Shown here: one piece after another, positions 18,006 through 26,522 of the stretch
Numbering within the stretch: the first letter of the stretch is position 1
How the letters are laid out: the number at the start of each line of letters is the position of its first letter
Origin: Clostridia bacterium
GTDB taxonomy: Bacteria; Bacillota; Clostridia; TANB77; CAG-465
Reading direction: 5' to 3'
Assembly (NCBI GenBank): GCA_030524345.1
Contig: JAUNGP010000011.1
Coordinates: forward strand, 1-61,061
DNA length: 61,061 nucleotides
Notes under the pieces: generated by a model
The model's input: the letters and a program-made list of their open reading frames with translations, nothing else
What the model was told of the DNA's origin: nothing
The model's database searches: none
Position numbers and translations under genes: made by a program

Positions 18006-18558
18006 TTAATCCAAATTTGTTGTATCTCCATTAATAGAAGATGTAGCTTCTGCTACAATTCCAGCTGTATAAGACTCTTTTATAATTTCATCTATTTTAG
18101 AATTAAGGACGTCATGATCCATTTCCTCAGCTAATACCATTTCGCTTAACAAAATATCTTTTGCTGTTGCAAGCATTTTTTTCTCACCAATAGAAAGGCC
18201 TCTTTCCATATGTCTGTGAGATAATTCTCTTACTACTTCAGCCACTTCTAAGATATCACCTGATTTGATCTTATCTACATTTAAATTGTATCTCTTACTC
18301 CAATTTGCATCGTGTATATATGGTTCTTTCGGTTTTTCAAGAACAGCAAATACCTTTTCTGCTTCAGCCTTTTCAGATATTTCTCTAACGCCAATATCTT
18401 CTACTTTATTAGTCGGTACCATAAGCTTCATTCCGGCCTATTGGCATTTTTATAATATAGTAGTCTTCAGCGTTCCCTAGCATTTCTTTTTCTTCGATTG
18501 ACTCTATAGTACCTGCACCGTGCATTGGATATACTACTTTATCACCTATGTTGAACAT
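18006..18558 (-). pseudogene. carD: CarD-family RNA-polymerase-binding regulator, broken by a 1-base frameshift
   Basis: CarD proteins bind the RNAP beta subunit and stabilise open promoter complexes. On the minus strand, ATG 18558 follows AAAGGAGGAG and encodes MFNIGDKVVYPMHGAGTIES, a classic CarD N terminus. It continues to KMPIG near 18437, where the sequence reads GGCCGGAATG. Removing one C restores PIGGMKLMVPTNKVEDIG and the rest of the protein down to 18006. As written, the upstream frame stops at 18409 after 49 codons. Downstream residues 1-141 of the second frame are intact CarD C-terminal sequence. Sequencing error, a recent mutation or recoding are all possible. Confidence 0.88.
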
Positions 18559-18596
18559 GAACACTCCTCCTTTGCCTAATTCTCTAACACAGTTAT

Positions 18597-18625
18597 ATTA
18601 TATCACAAAATAGGCAAAAAGTAAA
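18597..18625 (-). promoter_or_regulatory. carD promoter
   Basis: Minus strand TTTACT (18620-18625), 17-bp spacer, TATAAT (18597-18602), about 40 bases before the carD ATG. Confidence 0.7.
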
Positions 18626-18655
18626 GGAAAAAAGGTGTTTTTTTGACAACTAAAA

Positions 18656-19366
18656 TTAATTTCCGCCAAATCTTCTATTTCTTTTTATGTATTCTTCTAT
18701 CGCCAAATCAAGTTGTTTTTGATCAAACTCTGGCCATAGTACATTTTCAGGAAAATAAAGTTCTGAATAAGTAATTTGCCATGGTAAAAAATTACTTGTC
18801 CTATATTCCCCACTTGTTCTTATAACTAAGTCAGGATCTGGGATTCCGGCAGTATATAAATGATTGGATATCATATCTTCATCTATATCCTCTACATCTA
18901 TTTTTCCATCTTTTATTAAAGTAGCGATTTCTTTTACCGACTTAACAATTTCTTGTCGTCCTCCATAATTGAGACATATTCCAAACGTCAAAGTTTTTCT
19001 ATCTCTTGTTTTTTCCTCTATCGTTTCGATATTCTTTTGGATCTTCTGATCTAATCTTGACTTATCACCATATACTTTGATACAAATATCTTTTTTGCTA
19101 TTATCTTCTATCATATCTGAAGTGAATTTGTAAAGCAATTTCATGAGTCCTTTGACTTCCTCTTCACTTCTCTTCCAATTTTCTGTAGAAAAAGCATATA
19201 CAGTTACATATGGTATCCCTATTTCATATGCATAATTAATCAAATCTTCAACCCTTTTTGCACCTTCACTATGTCCTTTAATAATAGGTAGTTTATTCTT
19301 CTTTGCCCATCTTCTATTACCATCCAATATAATAGCAATATGCTTTGGCATTTTTTCTTTCTCCAT
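18656..19366 (-). CDS. uppS: Isoprenyl transferase (undecaprenyl diphosphate synthase)
   Basis: Condenses isopentenyl diphosphate onto farnesyl diphosphate to make the cell-wall lipid carrier. cis-Prenyltransferase motifs are present: ILDGNRRWAKK, YAFSTENWKRS, LNYGGRQEI, and DLVIRTSGEYRTSNFLPWQ followed by SELYF. An upstream in-frame ATG (19384) overlaps the ispA stop, but TAGGAGAG precedes ATG 19366, giving 236 residues. It is 11 bases after ispA, so substrate synthesis and use are co-transcribed. Confidence 0.94.
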   Translation of the reverse strand: MEKEKMPKHIAIILDGNRRWAKKNKLPIIKGHSEGAKRVEDLINYAYEIGIPYVTVYAFSTENWKRSEEEVKGLMKLLYKFTSDMIEDNSKKDICIKVYGDKSRLDQKIQKNIETIEEKTRDRKTLTFGICLNYGGRQEIVKSVKEIATLIKDGKIDVEDIDEDMISNHLYTAGIPDPDLVIRTSGEYRTSNFLPWQITYSELYFPENVLWPEFDQKQLDLAIEEYIKRNRRFGGN

Positions 19367-19377
19367 CTTTTTCTCTC

Positions 19378-20277
19378 CTAACATTCTCTATTTTTAATAT
19401 ATAAAGCTAGTTCTTTTAAAAACCAACCTTTATCTCCAAACTCCTCTATTTCCATGTTTGCTTCATTGATAATATTATTAAGCATTCTTTGACTTTCTGA
19501 AAGTCCATATTTTGTTACAAATGTAACTTTATTTTTTTCTCTATCGTTTCCTACTGGTTTTCCCATCTTCTTTTCATCACCAATTTCAGATAAGATATCA
19601 TCTTTTATCTGAAAAGCAAGACCAATTTTTTCAGCATAATGAGTTAGTCTTTCCAACTCATCTAGTGAAGCCTCTCCAAGAAGCGCTCCTATTCGTACAG
19701 ACTCTTTAATTAAGGCTCCTGTCTTATTTTTATGCATATATTTTAAAAGTTCAACATCAATATCTTTTCCTTCACACTCTATATCTACAAATTCTCCTAT
19801 CATCATTTGATACACTTCTTTTGAAAATTCATTGAATGCTTTTATTTTTAAATTGATCATATCCATATTTTTTTCCATTAATAAATCATTGCTAATTGTA
19901 ATATATGCCTGATTTAATAAAGCATCTCCTGCTAAAATAGCTGTACTTTCTCCAAAGGCTTTATGATTAGTTGGTTTTCCATGCCTAAAATCATCGTTAT
20001 CTATTGCAGGTAAATCATCATGAATCAAAGAAAAATTATGTACCATTTCCATTGCCACAAAATATGGTATACATACATCATAATTTTCCTTAAAAAGTAA
20101 ACAGGTAGCAATCATAAGTATTGGTCTAAGTCTTTTTCCACCAGCCATAAGACTATATTTCATGGCTTCTTGTAATTTTTTCTCTGGCACATCTAATACT
20201 TTTATATATCCTTCAAGCTCATGATTTACTTCTATTTGTAACTCTTTTAATCTAGATTTAAAATTTTTATCACTCAT
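19378..20277 (-). CDS. ispA: Polyprenyl (farnesyl-type) diphosphate synthase
   Basis: Head-to-tail trans-prenyltransferase of 299 residues. The first aspartate-rich motif is DDLPAIDNDD with LRP upstream (KRLRPILM), and the second is FQIKDDILSEIGD, followed by GKPVGND and K. The residues before the first motif (HNFSLIHDD) fit short-chain synthases that make farnesyl diphosphate. It starts two bases after ispH ends, inside the ispH-ispA-uppS operon. Confidence 0.9.
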   Translation of the reverse strand: MSDKNFKSRLKELQIEVNHELEGYIKVLDVPEKKLQEAMKYSLMAGGKRLRPILMIATCLLFKENYDVCIPYFVAMEMVHNFSLIHDDLPAIDNDDFRHGKPTNHKAFGESTAILAGDALLNQAYITISNDLLMEKNMDMINLKIKAFNEFSKEVYQMMIGEFVDIECEGKDIDVELLKYMHKNKTGALIKESVRIGALLGEASLDELERLTHYAEKIGLAFQIKDDILSEIGDEKKMGKPVGNDREKNKVTFVTKYGLSESQRMLNNIINEANMEIEEFGDKGWFLKELALYIKNREC

Positions 20278-20278
20278 A

Positions 20279-21109
20279 TTAATATCCCCTTATTTTTTCT
20301 ACTACACTATTGATTAAAAAATCTGGTGTTGATGCACCGGCCATTACTCCAATAGAATGATACTTTTTACACTCTTCCAGTTTTATATCATCATCTGTTT
20401 GAATCCATATAGCCTCTTTACATATTCCTTTTGAAATATCATAAAGTTTTTTTGTATTAGAACTTTTCAAGCCACCAATGATTACCATCATATCAACAGT
20501 TTTAGCTATTTCTTTTGTTTCTTTTTGTCTTTCGTAGGTACTATTACAGATCGTATTTATGATTTTTATATGATCATACTTCCTAGTTAATGTTTCTACC
20601 ATTTCTTGATACTTTAAAGAATTAAAAGTTGTTTGAGCCACACATAACACTTTATTTAATCTAGGTAGCCTATCGATATCATCCATATTTTCAATCACGT
20701 ACACATCATCGGCAAAGCTCATTGTTCCAATCACTTCTGGATGCTCTTTTTCCCCAATAATGATAACAGAATAATTCCTCTTGTTATATTCTTCTAAATA
20801 ATGATGTATTACTTTTACTTTAGGACAAGTATTGTCATATATATCTATATCCATCTTTTTAGCTTTTTTATAAATATCTTTTGTTACCCCATGAGCTCTT
20901 AGTACAACTTTATGATACTTTTTTCCTTCTTCGATAGTATCAATTATTTCAAGACCATTTGCTTTTAACTGATTTAATACTGCTTCATTATGCAATAATT
21001 CACCTAGGCATGCAACTTTGTTATATTCGTTTAGTATTTTTTCTGTACTACTTACTGCATTTTTTATTCCATAGCAAAATCCTGCTTTTTTACCACAAGT
21101 TACGTTCAT
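20279..21109 (-). CDS. ispH: 4-hydroxy-3-methylbut-2-enyl diphosphate reductase
   Basis: Last enzyme of the MEP pathway; an iron-sulfur protein giving IPP and DMAPP. The three cluster cysteines are C12 (AGFCYG), C95 (DNTCPK) and C188 (NTICNST). Substrate-binding LLHNE, LRAHG and KEHPEV are present. At 276 residues it lacks the S1-domain fusion seen in some Clostridia. Its ATG overlaps the stop of the HTH gene by four bases (ATGA), so its translation is tied to that regulator. Confidence 0.95.
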   Translation of the reverse strand: MNVTCGKKAGFCYGIKNAVSSTEKILNEYNKVACLGELLHNEAVLNQLKANGLEIIDTIEEGKKYHKVVLRAHGVTKDIYKKAKKMDIDIYDNTCPKVKVIHHYLEEYNKRNYSVIIIGEKEHPEVIGTMSFADDVYVIENMDDIDRLPRLNKVLCVAQTTFNSLKYQEMVETLTRKYDHIKIINTICNSTYERQKETKEIAKTVDMMVIIGGLKSSNTKKLYDISKGICKEAIWIQTDDDIKLEECKKYHSIGVMAGASTPDFLINSVVEKIRGY

Positions 21110-21315
21110 TTGTCCTCCCTATACTCTAATATATCTGCTGGCTGACAATCAAGCACATGACAGATTTTTTCTAAAGTAGAAAATCGTATTGCCTTTGCCC
21201 TATTATTTTTTAGTACAGATAGATTTGCAAGTGTAATATCAACTTTACTAGATAATTCAGACATGCTCATTTTTCTTTTTGCCATCATTACATCTAAATT
21301 CACTATTATTGGCAT
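21106..21315 (-). CDS. XRE/YozG-type helix-turn-helix regulator
   Basis: A 69-residue single-domain HTH protein: MSMSELSSKVDITLANLSVLKN forms helices 1-3 and the recognition region; STLEKICHVLDCQPADILEY is the usual C-terminal part. Proteins of this type nearly always sit beside a DUF2975 membrane protein, as here (13 bases upstream). It overlaps ispH by four bases. It probably controls its own operon, and so perhaps ispH and downstream genes (inference). Confidence 0.88.
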   Translation of the reverse strand: MPIIVNLDVMMAKRKMSMSELSSKVDITLANLSVLKNNRAKAIRFSTLEKICHVLDCQPADILEYREDK

Positions 21316-21328
21316 TTCATTTCCTCCT

Positions 21329-21787
21329 TTAAATTGTCAGTTCATTTTCTTCTTTATATTCTATTGCTTTATGAAATAAATCTGATAAAACATTACACAT
21401 AAATCCCATGATTGTAAAAATCATAAACAAGATAATGGTAAATACAGACTTTATAATTGGTATAGAAATAAGGTAAATGACTGCTATAATCAAGCAAAAT
21501 ATGCTAATATATTTTAACAATTTCACATTATCCTGAGAAAATGGTTTGTTTTGATTGACATTTTTTAAAAGCTTAATTGTAAAATGAACAATTCCAAGTG
21601 CAAGTATCCCCGAAGAATATAATATCACTAATATTTTGACATAAGTTGGTGTTGTAAATATATCACTAAACTCTAGATACCATTTTAAACAAAATGGCAA
21701 AGTAATAAATATAATTCCACCACCTATTAAAATAAGATATAATATTTTCTCCATCAATTTTGAATTGATTAGTCTACTAAATTTCAT
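21329..21787 (-). CDS. DUF2975 membrane protein
   Basis: A 152-residue protein with four membrane segments (about 14-36, 45-70, 92-112, 117-138). The NQNKPFSQDNVKLLKYIS loop between segments two and three is characteristic of DUF2975. It is partner of the adjacent HTH gene, a pair suspected to form a membrane-linked sensory module; the signal is unknown. It has a strong promoter and an AGGAGGTATCAC ribosome site. Confidence 0.85.
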   Translation of the reverse strand: MKFSRLINSKLMEKILYLILIGGGIIFITLPFCLKWYLEFSDIFTTPTYVKILVILYSSGILALGIVHFTIKLLKNVNQNKPFSQDNVKLLKYISIFCLIIAVIYLISIPIIKSVFTIILFMIFTIMGFMCNVLSDLFHKAIEYKEENELTI

Positions 21788-21810
21788 GTGATACCTCCTA
21801 AGTCATCACT

Positions 21811-21839
21811 ATTATATTATATCATATATCGAAAGTCAA
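21811..21839 (-). promoter_or_regulatory. Promoter of DUF2975-HTH-ispH-ispA-uppS
   Basis: Minus strand TTGACT (21834-21839), 17-bp spacer, TATAAT (21811-21816). No terminator was seen between the following five genes, so it likely drives all of them. Confidence 0.8.
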
Positions 21840-21901
21840 TATATTTTTATTGTATTTTGATAAATATAACAAACGGACATGGAAATTTATACTCCGATTG
21901 T

Positions 21902-21930
21902 TTGATTATCAAAACAGAATATGCTATACT
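21902..21930 (+). promoter_or_regulatory. plsC promoter
   Basis: TTGATT (21902-21907), 17-bp spacer, TATACT (21925-21930) with extended TG, divergent from the DUF2975 promoter. Confidence 0.75.
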
Positions 21931-21956
21931 TAAATATGTATTATGGAGATGAAACT

Positions 21957-22718
21957 ATGAAAATTGAAATAAAAGACGAGAATAACTTTGAAGATGAATC
22001 GAAAAACACTGTAGATAACTTTAAGAGAAGTAAACATATCACTGTTGGAAAAGATTATAATTTTATTCCAAAAAATATATTTTTTAAGATTGCATCTTTT
22101 CTACTTTATTGTATTGCCTATCCAATTCTATTTTTATATGATAAACTCGTATTTGGATTAAAGATAAAAGGAAGAAAAAATTTAAGAAAAATAAAAGGGG
22201 CTAAAATAACCATTTCTAATCATATCAATATCTTGGATGTGTCTTTTGTTTCCCTTGCTAATTTTCCAAATCCTTTATATTTTCCAACGATCAAATCAAA
22301 TCTTGAAATTCCTTTTGTATCCATCTTAGTAAAACTACTCAGAGGATTACCAATTCCAAATACATTTGAGGGAAAAAGAGCGTTTTATAACGTTATAGAG
22401 GATTTATTAAAAAGGAACAAATCCATACATTTTTATCCTGAAGGATCTTTGATTCCATATCATGATAAAATAAGAAAATTTAAGGACGGGGCTTTTGATT
22501 TTGCCTGCTCTTATCATGTACCAGTCATTCCTATTGTCTATACTTATAGAGAACCAAAAGGAATTTTTAAATATATCAAAAAAAAGAAATGTATTACTTT
22601 GAATGTCTTAGAAGCAGTATATCCTGAAAAAGATGATAAAAAGTATGTAGAAGAATTTAAAAATATGGTATATCATAAAATGAATACATTTATGGATGAA
22701 AATAATTACAAATCATGA
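21957..22718 (+). CDS. plsC: 1-acyl-sn-glycerol-3-phosphate acyltransferase (PlsC family)
   Basis: Acylates lysophosphatidic acid to phosphatidic acid at the membrane. Catalytic NHINILD (HX4D), PNTFEGKRAF, FYPEGSLIP and the hydrophobic VPVIPIVYTY block appear in order. An N-terminal membrane segment lies near residues 45-65. ATG 21957 is preferred over 21921 since GGAGAT lies seven bases upstream; 253 residues result. It is monocistronic between a promoter and a terminator. Confidence 0.88.
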   Translation: MKIEIKDENNFEDESKNTVDNFKRSKHITVGKDYNFIPKNIFFKIASFLLYCIAYPILFLYDKLVFGLKIKGRKNLRKIKGAKITISNHINILDVSFVSLANFPNPLYFPTIKSNLEIPFVSILVKLLRGLPIPNTFEGKRAFYNVIEDLLKRNKSIHFYPEGSLIPYHDKIRKFKDGAFDFACSYHVPVIPIVYTYREPKGIFKYIKKKKCITLNVLEAVYPEKDDKKYVEEFKNMVYHKMNTFMDENNYKS

Positions 22719-22733
22719 TATTAATATATAGAA

Positions 22734-22763
22734 AGCCAAGAGAACTCCTCTTGGCTTCTTTTT
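22734..22763 (+). terminator. Intrinsic terminator of plsC
   Basis: AGCCAAGAG/CTCTTGGCT (22734-22742, 22748-22756) followed by TCTTTTT. Confidence 0.9.
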
Positions 22764-22956
22764 AATCGCACTCTTTTTCAAAAGTTAAAGTGTAATATCC
22801 CTCATATAATAAAGATGGATAAGTATGATTGGTAAAAACATTTGGTTGTAATAAAATAGGTGGAACTAAAGTCCAGCCGTTTTGTTCTCTTGCCTTAACA
22901 TGATCTCCAAGACATCCTACCATTGCACTTACCTGATCCACTTCATACCTTTTCAT
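22762..22956 (-). CDS. Small protein with DUF4177/DUF1737-like pattern
   Basis: A 64-residue protein with a strong GGGAGG ribosome site. The order YEVDQV, helix, then NGWTLVPPILLQ and a C-terminal YTLTFEK strand resembles the beta-alpha-beta small DUF4177/DUF1737 proteins that carry GWxLV. It has two Cys residues (15 and 63). The function is unknown and the family assignment tentative. It stands alone. Confidence 0.65.
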   Translation of the reverse strand: MKRYEVDQVSAMVGCLGDHVKAREQNGWTLVPPILLQPNVFTNHTYPSLLYEGYYTLTFEKECD

Positions 22957-23082
22957 AGAATTTGCCTCCCTCTATTCTTCTTTCTTTGAATATTTTATCA
23001 AGGATAATACAGTTACATCATCATTATTTTACCACAACTTCTCTGTTTTGTCTATATTTATATAATCTTTGCTACATAAAGT

Positions 23083-23111
23083 TTGACATAATTGCTTTCC
23101 TATGCTATAAT
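23083..23111 (+). promoter_or_regulatory. Promoter of the membrane protein gene at 23181
   Basis: TTGACA (23083-23088), 17-bp spacer, TATAAT (23106-23111). The whole element closely matches the promoter at 17254, including TTGACATAA and TATGCTATAAT. Confidence 0.9.
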
Positions 23112-23180
23112 TGCCTAAACTATTTTTTATCATCATTCATTATATGAGGAAAACTATTTTCTAAATTGGAGGAAAACACT

Positions 23181-24014
23181 ATGCAAAAATTTATCATTTT
23201 ATCATTACTTTATGGGATATTATCAACTTTTCTTGTCCACCCTTGGTATTTAAAAGGATTATTAAAAGGAAAAACGATCTTAAAAAACTTTGAAGATTAT
23301 TATGGATTTAAAGACCACATCAAAATAATTTATATCGAATTAGTATTCATTATGATTGGAGTTGCTTTTATATACTTTTTAAATTATTTTCTAAATGGCA
23401 ATTTGCTCTATCCATTAATGCTTTCTAAAATTTTAATTGTCACGGTCTATATATTCCAACTTTTAAATCTACCGATATTATTTGATTATTTAAAAGATAA
23501 ATCAAAGATAAGATTTAAGAAATATTTTTTTAGTTTTACTATTATCTTTATAGTAGTTTTATCACTTAACATATGCAATCAAAAAGTGGTAAATCAAATC
23601 GATATTCCAGATATTACTTCCTTTTCACAAGATAAAATCAATATAAAACATTTTATTCCATCCTCTGAAATTTCTTTTTCTTCAGACAATCCTAGTAATG
23701 TTTATGTAAAGGGAGATGCAAACTATTTTTTAATCAATGAGACAGATAGTAGTAAAATTGGAATCATTTATATTCATAATCCTGAAAAATCTACCTATAT
23801 TAGTTTAAAGGAAAATCTATACTTTTCTATCTATAAGCAACGGTCTACGTTTCCAAATCAGATAGTGGATTCTTTTGGTATTGCAATTACTGAAGATAAT
23901 ACAGTATATAAGGTATACGCCATCTCTAATTTTAATGGTAATTTTAAGAAGATGACTTTTTCAGCTTTTTTATTTAAAAACTGTGAGAGTACTGAGACAA
24001 TTATCGTCGATTAA
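23181..24014 (+). CDS. Unknown membrane protein with extracytoplasmic domain
   Basis: A 277-residue protein not recognised. About four membrane segments (residues 3-20, 46-68, 76-98, 114-132) are followed by a roughly 140-residue beta-rich soluble part starting near NQKVVNQIDIPDI. ATG 23181 has GGAGG at 23168-23172; the in-frame TTG at 23166 overlaps that site. It is monocistronic, with a near-consensus promoter and terminator. Confidence 0.75.
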   Translation: MQKFIILSLLYGILSTFLVHPWYLKGLLKGKTILKNFEDYYGFKDHIKIIYIELVFIMIGVAFIYFLNYFLNGNLLYPLMLSKILIVTVYIFQLLNLPILFDYLKDKSKIRFKKYFFSFTIIFIVVLSLNICNQKVVNQIDIPDITSFSQDKINIKHFIPSSEISFSSDNPSNVYVKGDANYFLINETDSSKIGIIYIHNPEKSTYISLKENLYFSIYKQRSTFPNQIVDSFGIAITEDNTVYKVYAISNFNGNFKKMTFSAFLFKNCESTETIIVD

Positions 24015-24018
24015 GCAA

Positions 24019-24053
24019 AAAAGATGTTAGTACAAACTACTAACATCTTTTAT
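24019..24053. terminator. Bidirectional terminator
   Basis: AAAGATGTTAGTA/TACTAACATCTTT with a 5-base loop (24020-24050), between the convergent membrane protein gene and disA. Confidence 0.9.
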
Positions 24054-25123
24054 TATATATTATATCCCTTTAATATATATTGCTCTTGCAACCTTCTTAA
24101 GGATTGATATATGATCTTTGCCCTAATTTCTCCTATTCCTTCAACATCATCTAACTCATCTATAGTAGCATTACATACTCCTTGCAATGAGCCAAATGCA
24201 TCAACAATTTTCTCAATTACATATGCTGGCATTTTAGGCACTTTACTAAGTACTCTATAACCTCTAGCAGAAACGTTAAGATCCAGAACTTCCGGAGTTA
24301 TCTCATACCCTAAAAGTTTTACTATTTTTTCTGCAACAATCAGATCTTTTCGCTCCAATTTTCGAATTTCTTTTAATATACTATCAGCACTTTTTTCTTT
24401 CACTTTAGAAGACATATAATCTTGTATGATCTTTCTTTCTTCTGACTCTACATTGGCAATCAATTCTTCCAGTTGAATATTGACAAGTCTTCCTTCATTT
24501 CCAAGTTCAATGACATTTCTTCTTACTTCTGTTTCCATTCTCATAATCATTTCACTACGGTAAATAGAGTTTGCAACTGTTTCTAAAGAAACAATATCAT
24601 CAAACTCATGTTCACTTAAAATATTGAGTGTATGATCAAATACAGATTTATATTTTTCAAGTGCCTCTAATGTTTGATTTGCCCTCATGATAACTGCTGA
24701 GGTCTCATTGATCACATATCTAAAATCTCCTTTAAATATTGTTATAATTCCTCTTCTTTGTGATATACAGATCACAAGCTCTTTTGTTTGTCTAGAAACA
24801 CGTTCTGCTGTTCGATGTCTTGTTCCAGTCTCTAGTGTCTTAATGGTATGATCAGGAACCAATTGAACATTTGCCATCAGTATATTTTTTAAATCTTTGC
24901 TAACTATAATTGCACCATCCATTTTGGCTAGTTCATATATAATGGCAGGTGTAAATTCTTGTTCTAACTTAAATCCACCATCTACTAATTCTTCTACATC
25001 TTCCATATTGGCTACCACAATCAAAGCACCAGTTTTAGCTTTTACAATATTATCTAGACCCTCTCTTAAAGCAGTTCCTGGAGCAAGCATTTTTAGTATT
25101 TCTAATATATCTTTTTGTTGCAT
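24053..25123 (-). CDS. disA: DNA integrity scanning diadenylate cyclase DisA
   Basis: Makes c-di-AMP from two ATP and scans DNA for branched intermediates. The DAC domain has DGA at residues 69-71 and the RHR motif at 102-104, both needed for cyclase activity. A linker of helices follows and a C-terminal HhH DNA-binding region (VDAFGSLQGVCNATIDELDDV, with GIGEIRAKII). The 356-residue length is normal. It starts one base after radA ends. Confidence 0.95.
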   Translation of the reverse strand: MQQKDILEILKMLAPGTALREGLDNIVKAKTGALIVVANMEDVEELVDGGFKLEQEFTPAIIYELAKMDGAIIVSKDLKNILMANVQLVPDHTIKTLETGTRHRTAERVSRQTKELVICISQRRGIITIFKGDFRYVINETSAVIMRANQTLEALEKYKSVFDHTLNILSEHEFDDIVSLETVANSIYRSEMIMRMETEVRRNVIELGNEGRLVNIQLEELIANVESEERKIIQDYMSSKVKEKSADSILKEIRKLERKDLIVAEKIVKLLGYEITPEVLDLNVSARGYRVLSKVPKMPAYVIEKIVDAFGSLQGVCNATIDELDDVEGIGEIRAKIIYQSLRRLQEQYILKGYNI

Positions 25124-25124
25124 C

Positions 25125-26522
25125 TTAACACCTACTTTCTTTCATTATATAATGAATTGCTTGATCAATCGTTGCTATTCCAATTAATTCTACTTTCTGA
25201 TCAAGTGTTTCCTTTTTCAAATTATCGATCTGTTTTTGATTACCAAATATTTTATTATATCCCATTTTTGTAATTTCTTTTACCCTTTTTTCAAAATTGT
25301 TGACACTTCTTACCTCTCCAGTAAGTCCAACTTCTCCAATAAAAACAGTTTTAGAATCTATTTCCATATTTTTATAACTCGAAATAATGGACATTGCGAT
25401 AGCAAGATCTACTGCAGGCTCGTCAATTCTAATTCCTCCGATTACATTGACATATACATCCTGTGTTCCAAGATTAATATTGCATCTCTTCTCTAAAACT
25501 GCAAGTATCATACTGAGTCTATTTAGATCAATTCCATTTGCAACACGTCTTGGCATATTATAATATGAACGTGAAGTTAAAGCCTGCACCTCTAAGAGAA
25601 TTGTTGAAGTTCCTTCAACTGTTGCAACAATAGCTGTTCCAGGAAGTGGACTTATATTATCAGATAAAAATACTTCAGCCATATTGGATACTTCAACCAT
25701 TCCGACATCTTGCATATCAAAGATACCAATTTCATTGGTCGAACCAAATCTATTTTTAACTCCTCTAACAATTCTGTGAGAAAAGAATCTCTCTCCTTCT
25801 ATATAAAGTACTGTATCAACCATATGCTCTAAAATTCTCGGCCCAGCAATGACTCCATCCTTTGTTACATGCCCAATTACGATGACTGTAATTCCACACC
25901 TTTTTGCCAAATACATAAGTCTTGCTGTGACTTCTTTTACTTGCGATACACTACCTGGAACAGAGGAGATCTCTTCATCATACATCGTCTGAATTGAATC
26001 AATAATGCAAAACTTTGGTGAAGTGGCTTCTATCTTTTCTTCAATTTGTGAAATGTTTGTTTCACTTAAAAATAAAATGTCGTCAGATTTTATGTTTAGC
26101 CTATCGGCCCTTATCTTTACTTGTACTTCAGATTCCTCTCCCGATACATATAACACTTTGCCATGTTTTGAGAGATTGCCACATACTTGCATAATGAGTG
26201 TCGATTTACCAATTCCTGGCTCTCCTCCAATCAGAGTAAGGGACCCCTCTACAAGGCCTGAACCAAGCACCCTATCTAGCTCATCATATCCAGTACTTAG
26301 CCTTATCGTTTTTTGTACTACAATATCATTTAACTTTTTAACTTCTGATCTATTATCAAAAGCACTAGAAAATCCCCTTGTAGTACCTGATTTGCTAGAT
26401 GACTTTTTATTTATCTTTTCTTCTACAAAGCTATTCCAGCTATTACATCCTGGACATTTTCCAAGCCATTTAGCACTTTCATAACCACATTCTTTACAAA
26501 AAAACACAGTATTTGATGCCAC
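25125..26522 (-). CDS. radA: DNA repair protein RadA
   Basis: RecA-like helicase assisting branch migration in recombination. It has an N-terminal zinc finger C9-x2-C12...C23-x2-C26, Walker A GGEPGIGKST (99-108), the RadA KNRFG motif near 256, and a C-terminal Lon-protease-like domain (GGIRIDEPAVDLAIAM, GEVGLTGEVR). The start codon is GTG, overlapping the stop of the HAD gene as TAGTG, with GAGAGG two bases upstream; no ATG fits better. radA-disA adjacency is conserved in Bacillota, where the two proteins interact. Confidence 0.95.
   Translation of the reverse strand: MASNTVFFCKECGYESAKWLGKCPGCNSWNSFVEEKINKKSSSKSGTTRGFSSAFDNRSEVKKLNDIVVQKTIRLSTGYDELDRVLGSGLVEGSLTLIGGEPGIGKSTLIMQVCGNLSKHGKVLYVSGEESEVQVKIRADRLNIKSDDILFLSETNISQIEEKIEATSPKFCIIDSIQTMYDEEISSVPGSVSQVKEVTARLMYLAKRCGITVIVIGHVTKDGVIAGPRILEHMVDTVLYIEGERFFSHRIVRGVKNRFGSTNEIGIFDMQDVGMVEVSNMAEVFLSDNISPLPGTAIVATVEGTSTILLEVQALTSRSYYNMPRRVANGIDLNRLSMILAVLEKRCNINLGTQDVYVNVIGGIRIDEPAVDLAIAMSIISSYKNMEIDSKTVFIGEVGLTGEVRSVNNFEKRVKEITKMGYNKIFGNQKQIDNLKKETLDQKVELIGIATIDQAIHYIMKESRC

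Noticed and set aside
22962..23147. 61-codon rightward ORF, hydrophobic and Cys/Leu-rich
   Set aside because: It begins beside the start of the leftward gene, has no ribosome site and covers the promoter of the gene at 23181.
26005..26484. 159-codon rightward ORF, Ser/Phe/Leu-rich
   Set aside because: It is antisense to the conserved core of radA; composition is typical of a reverse-strand shadow.
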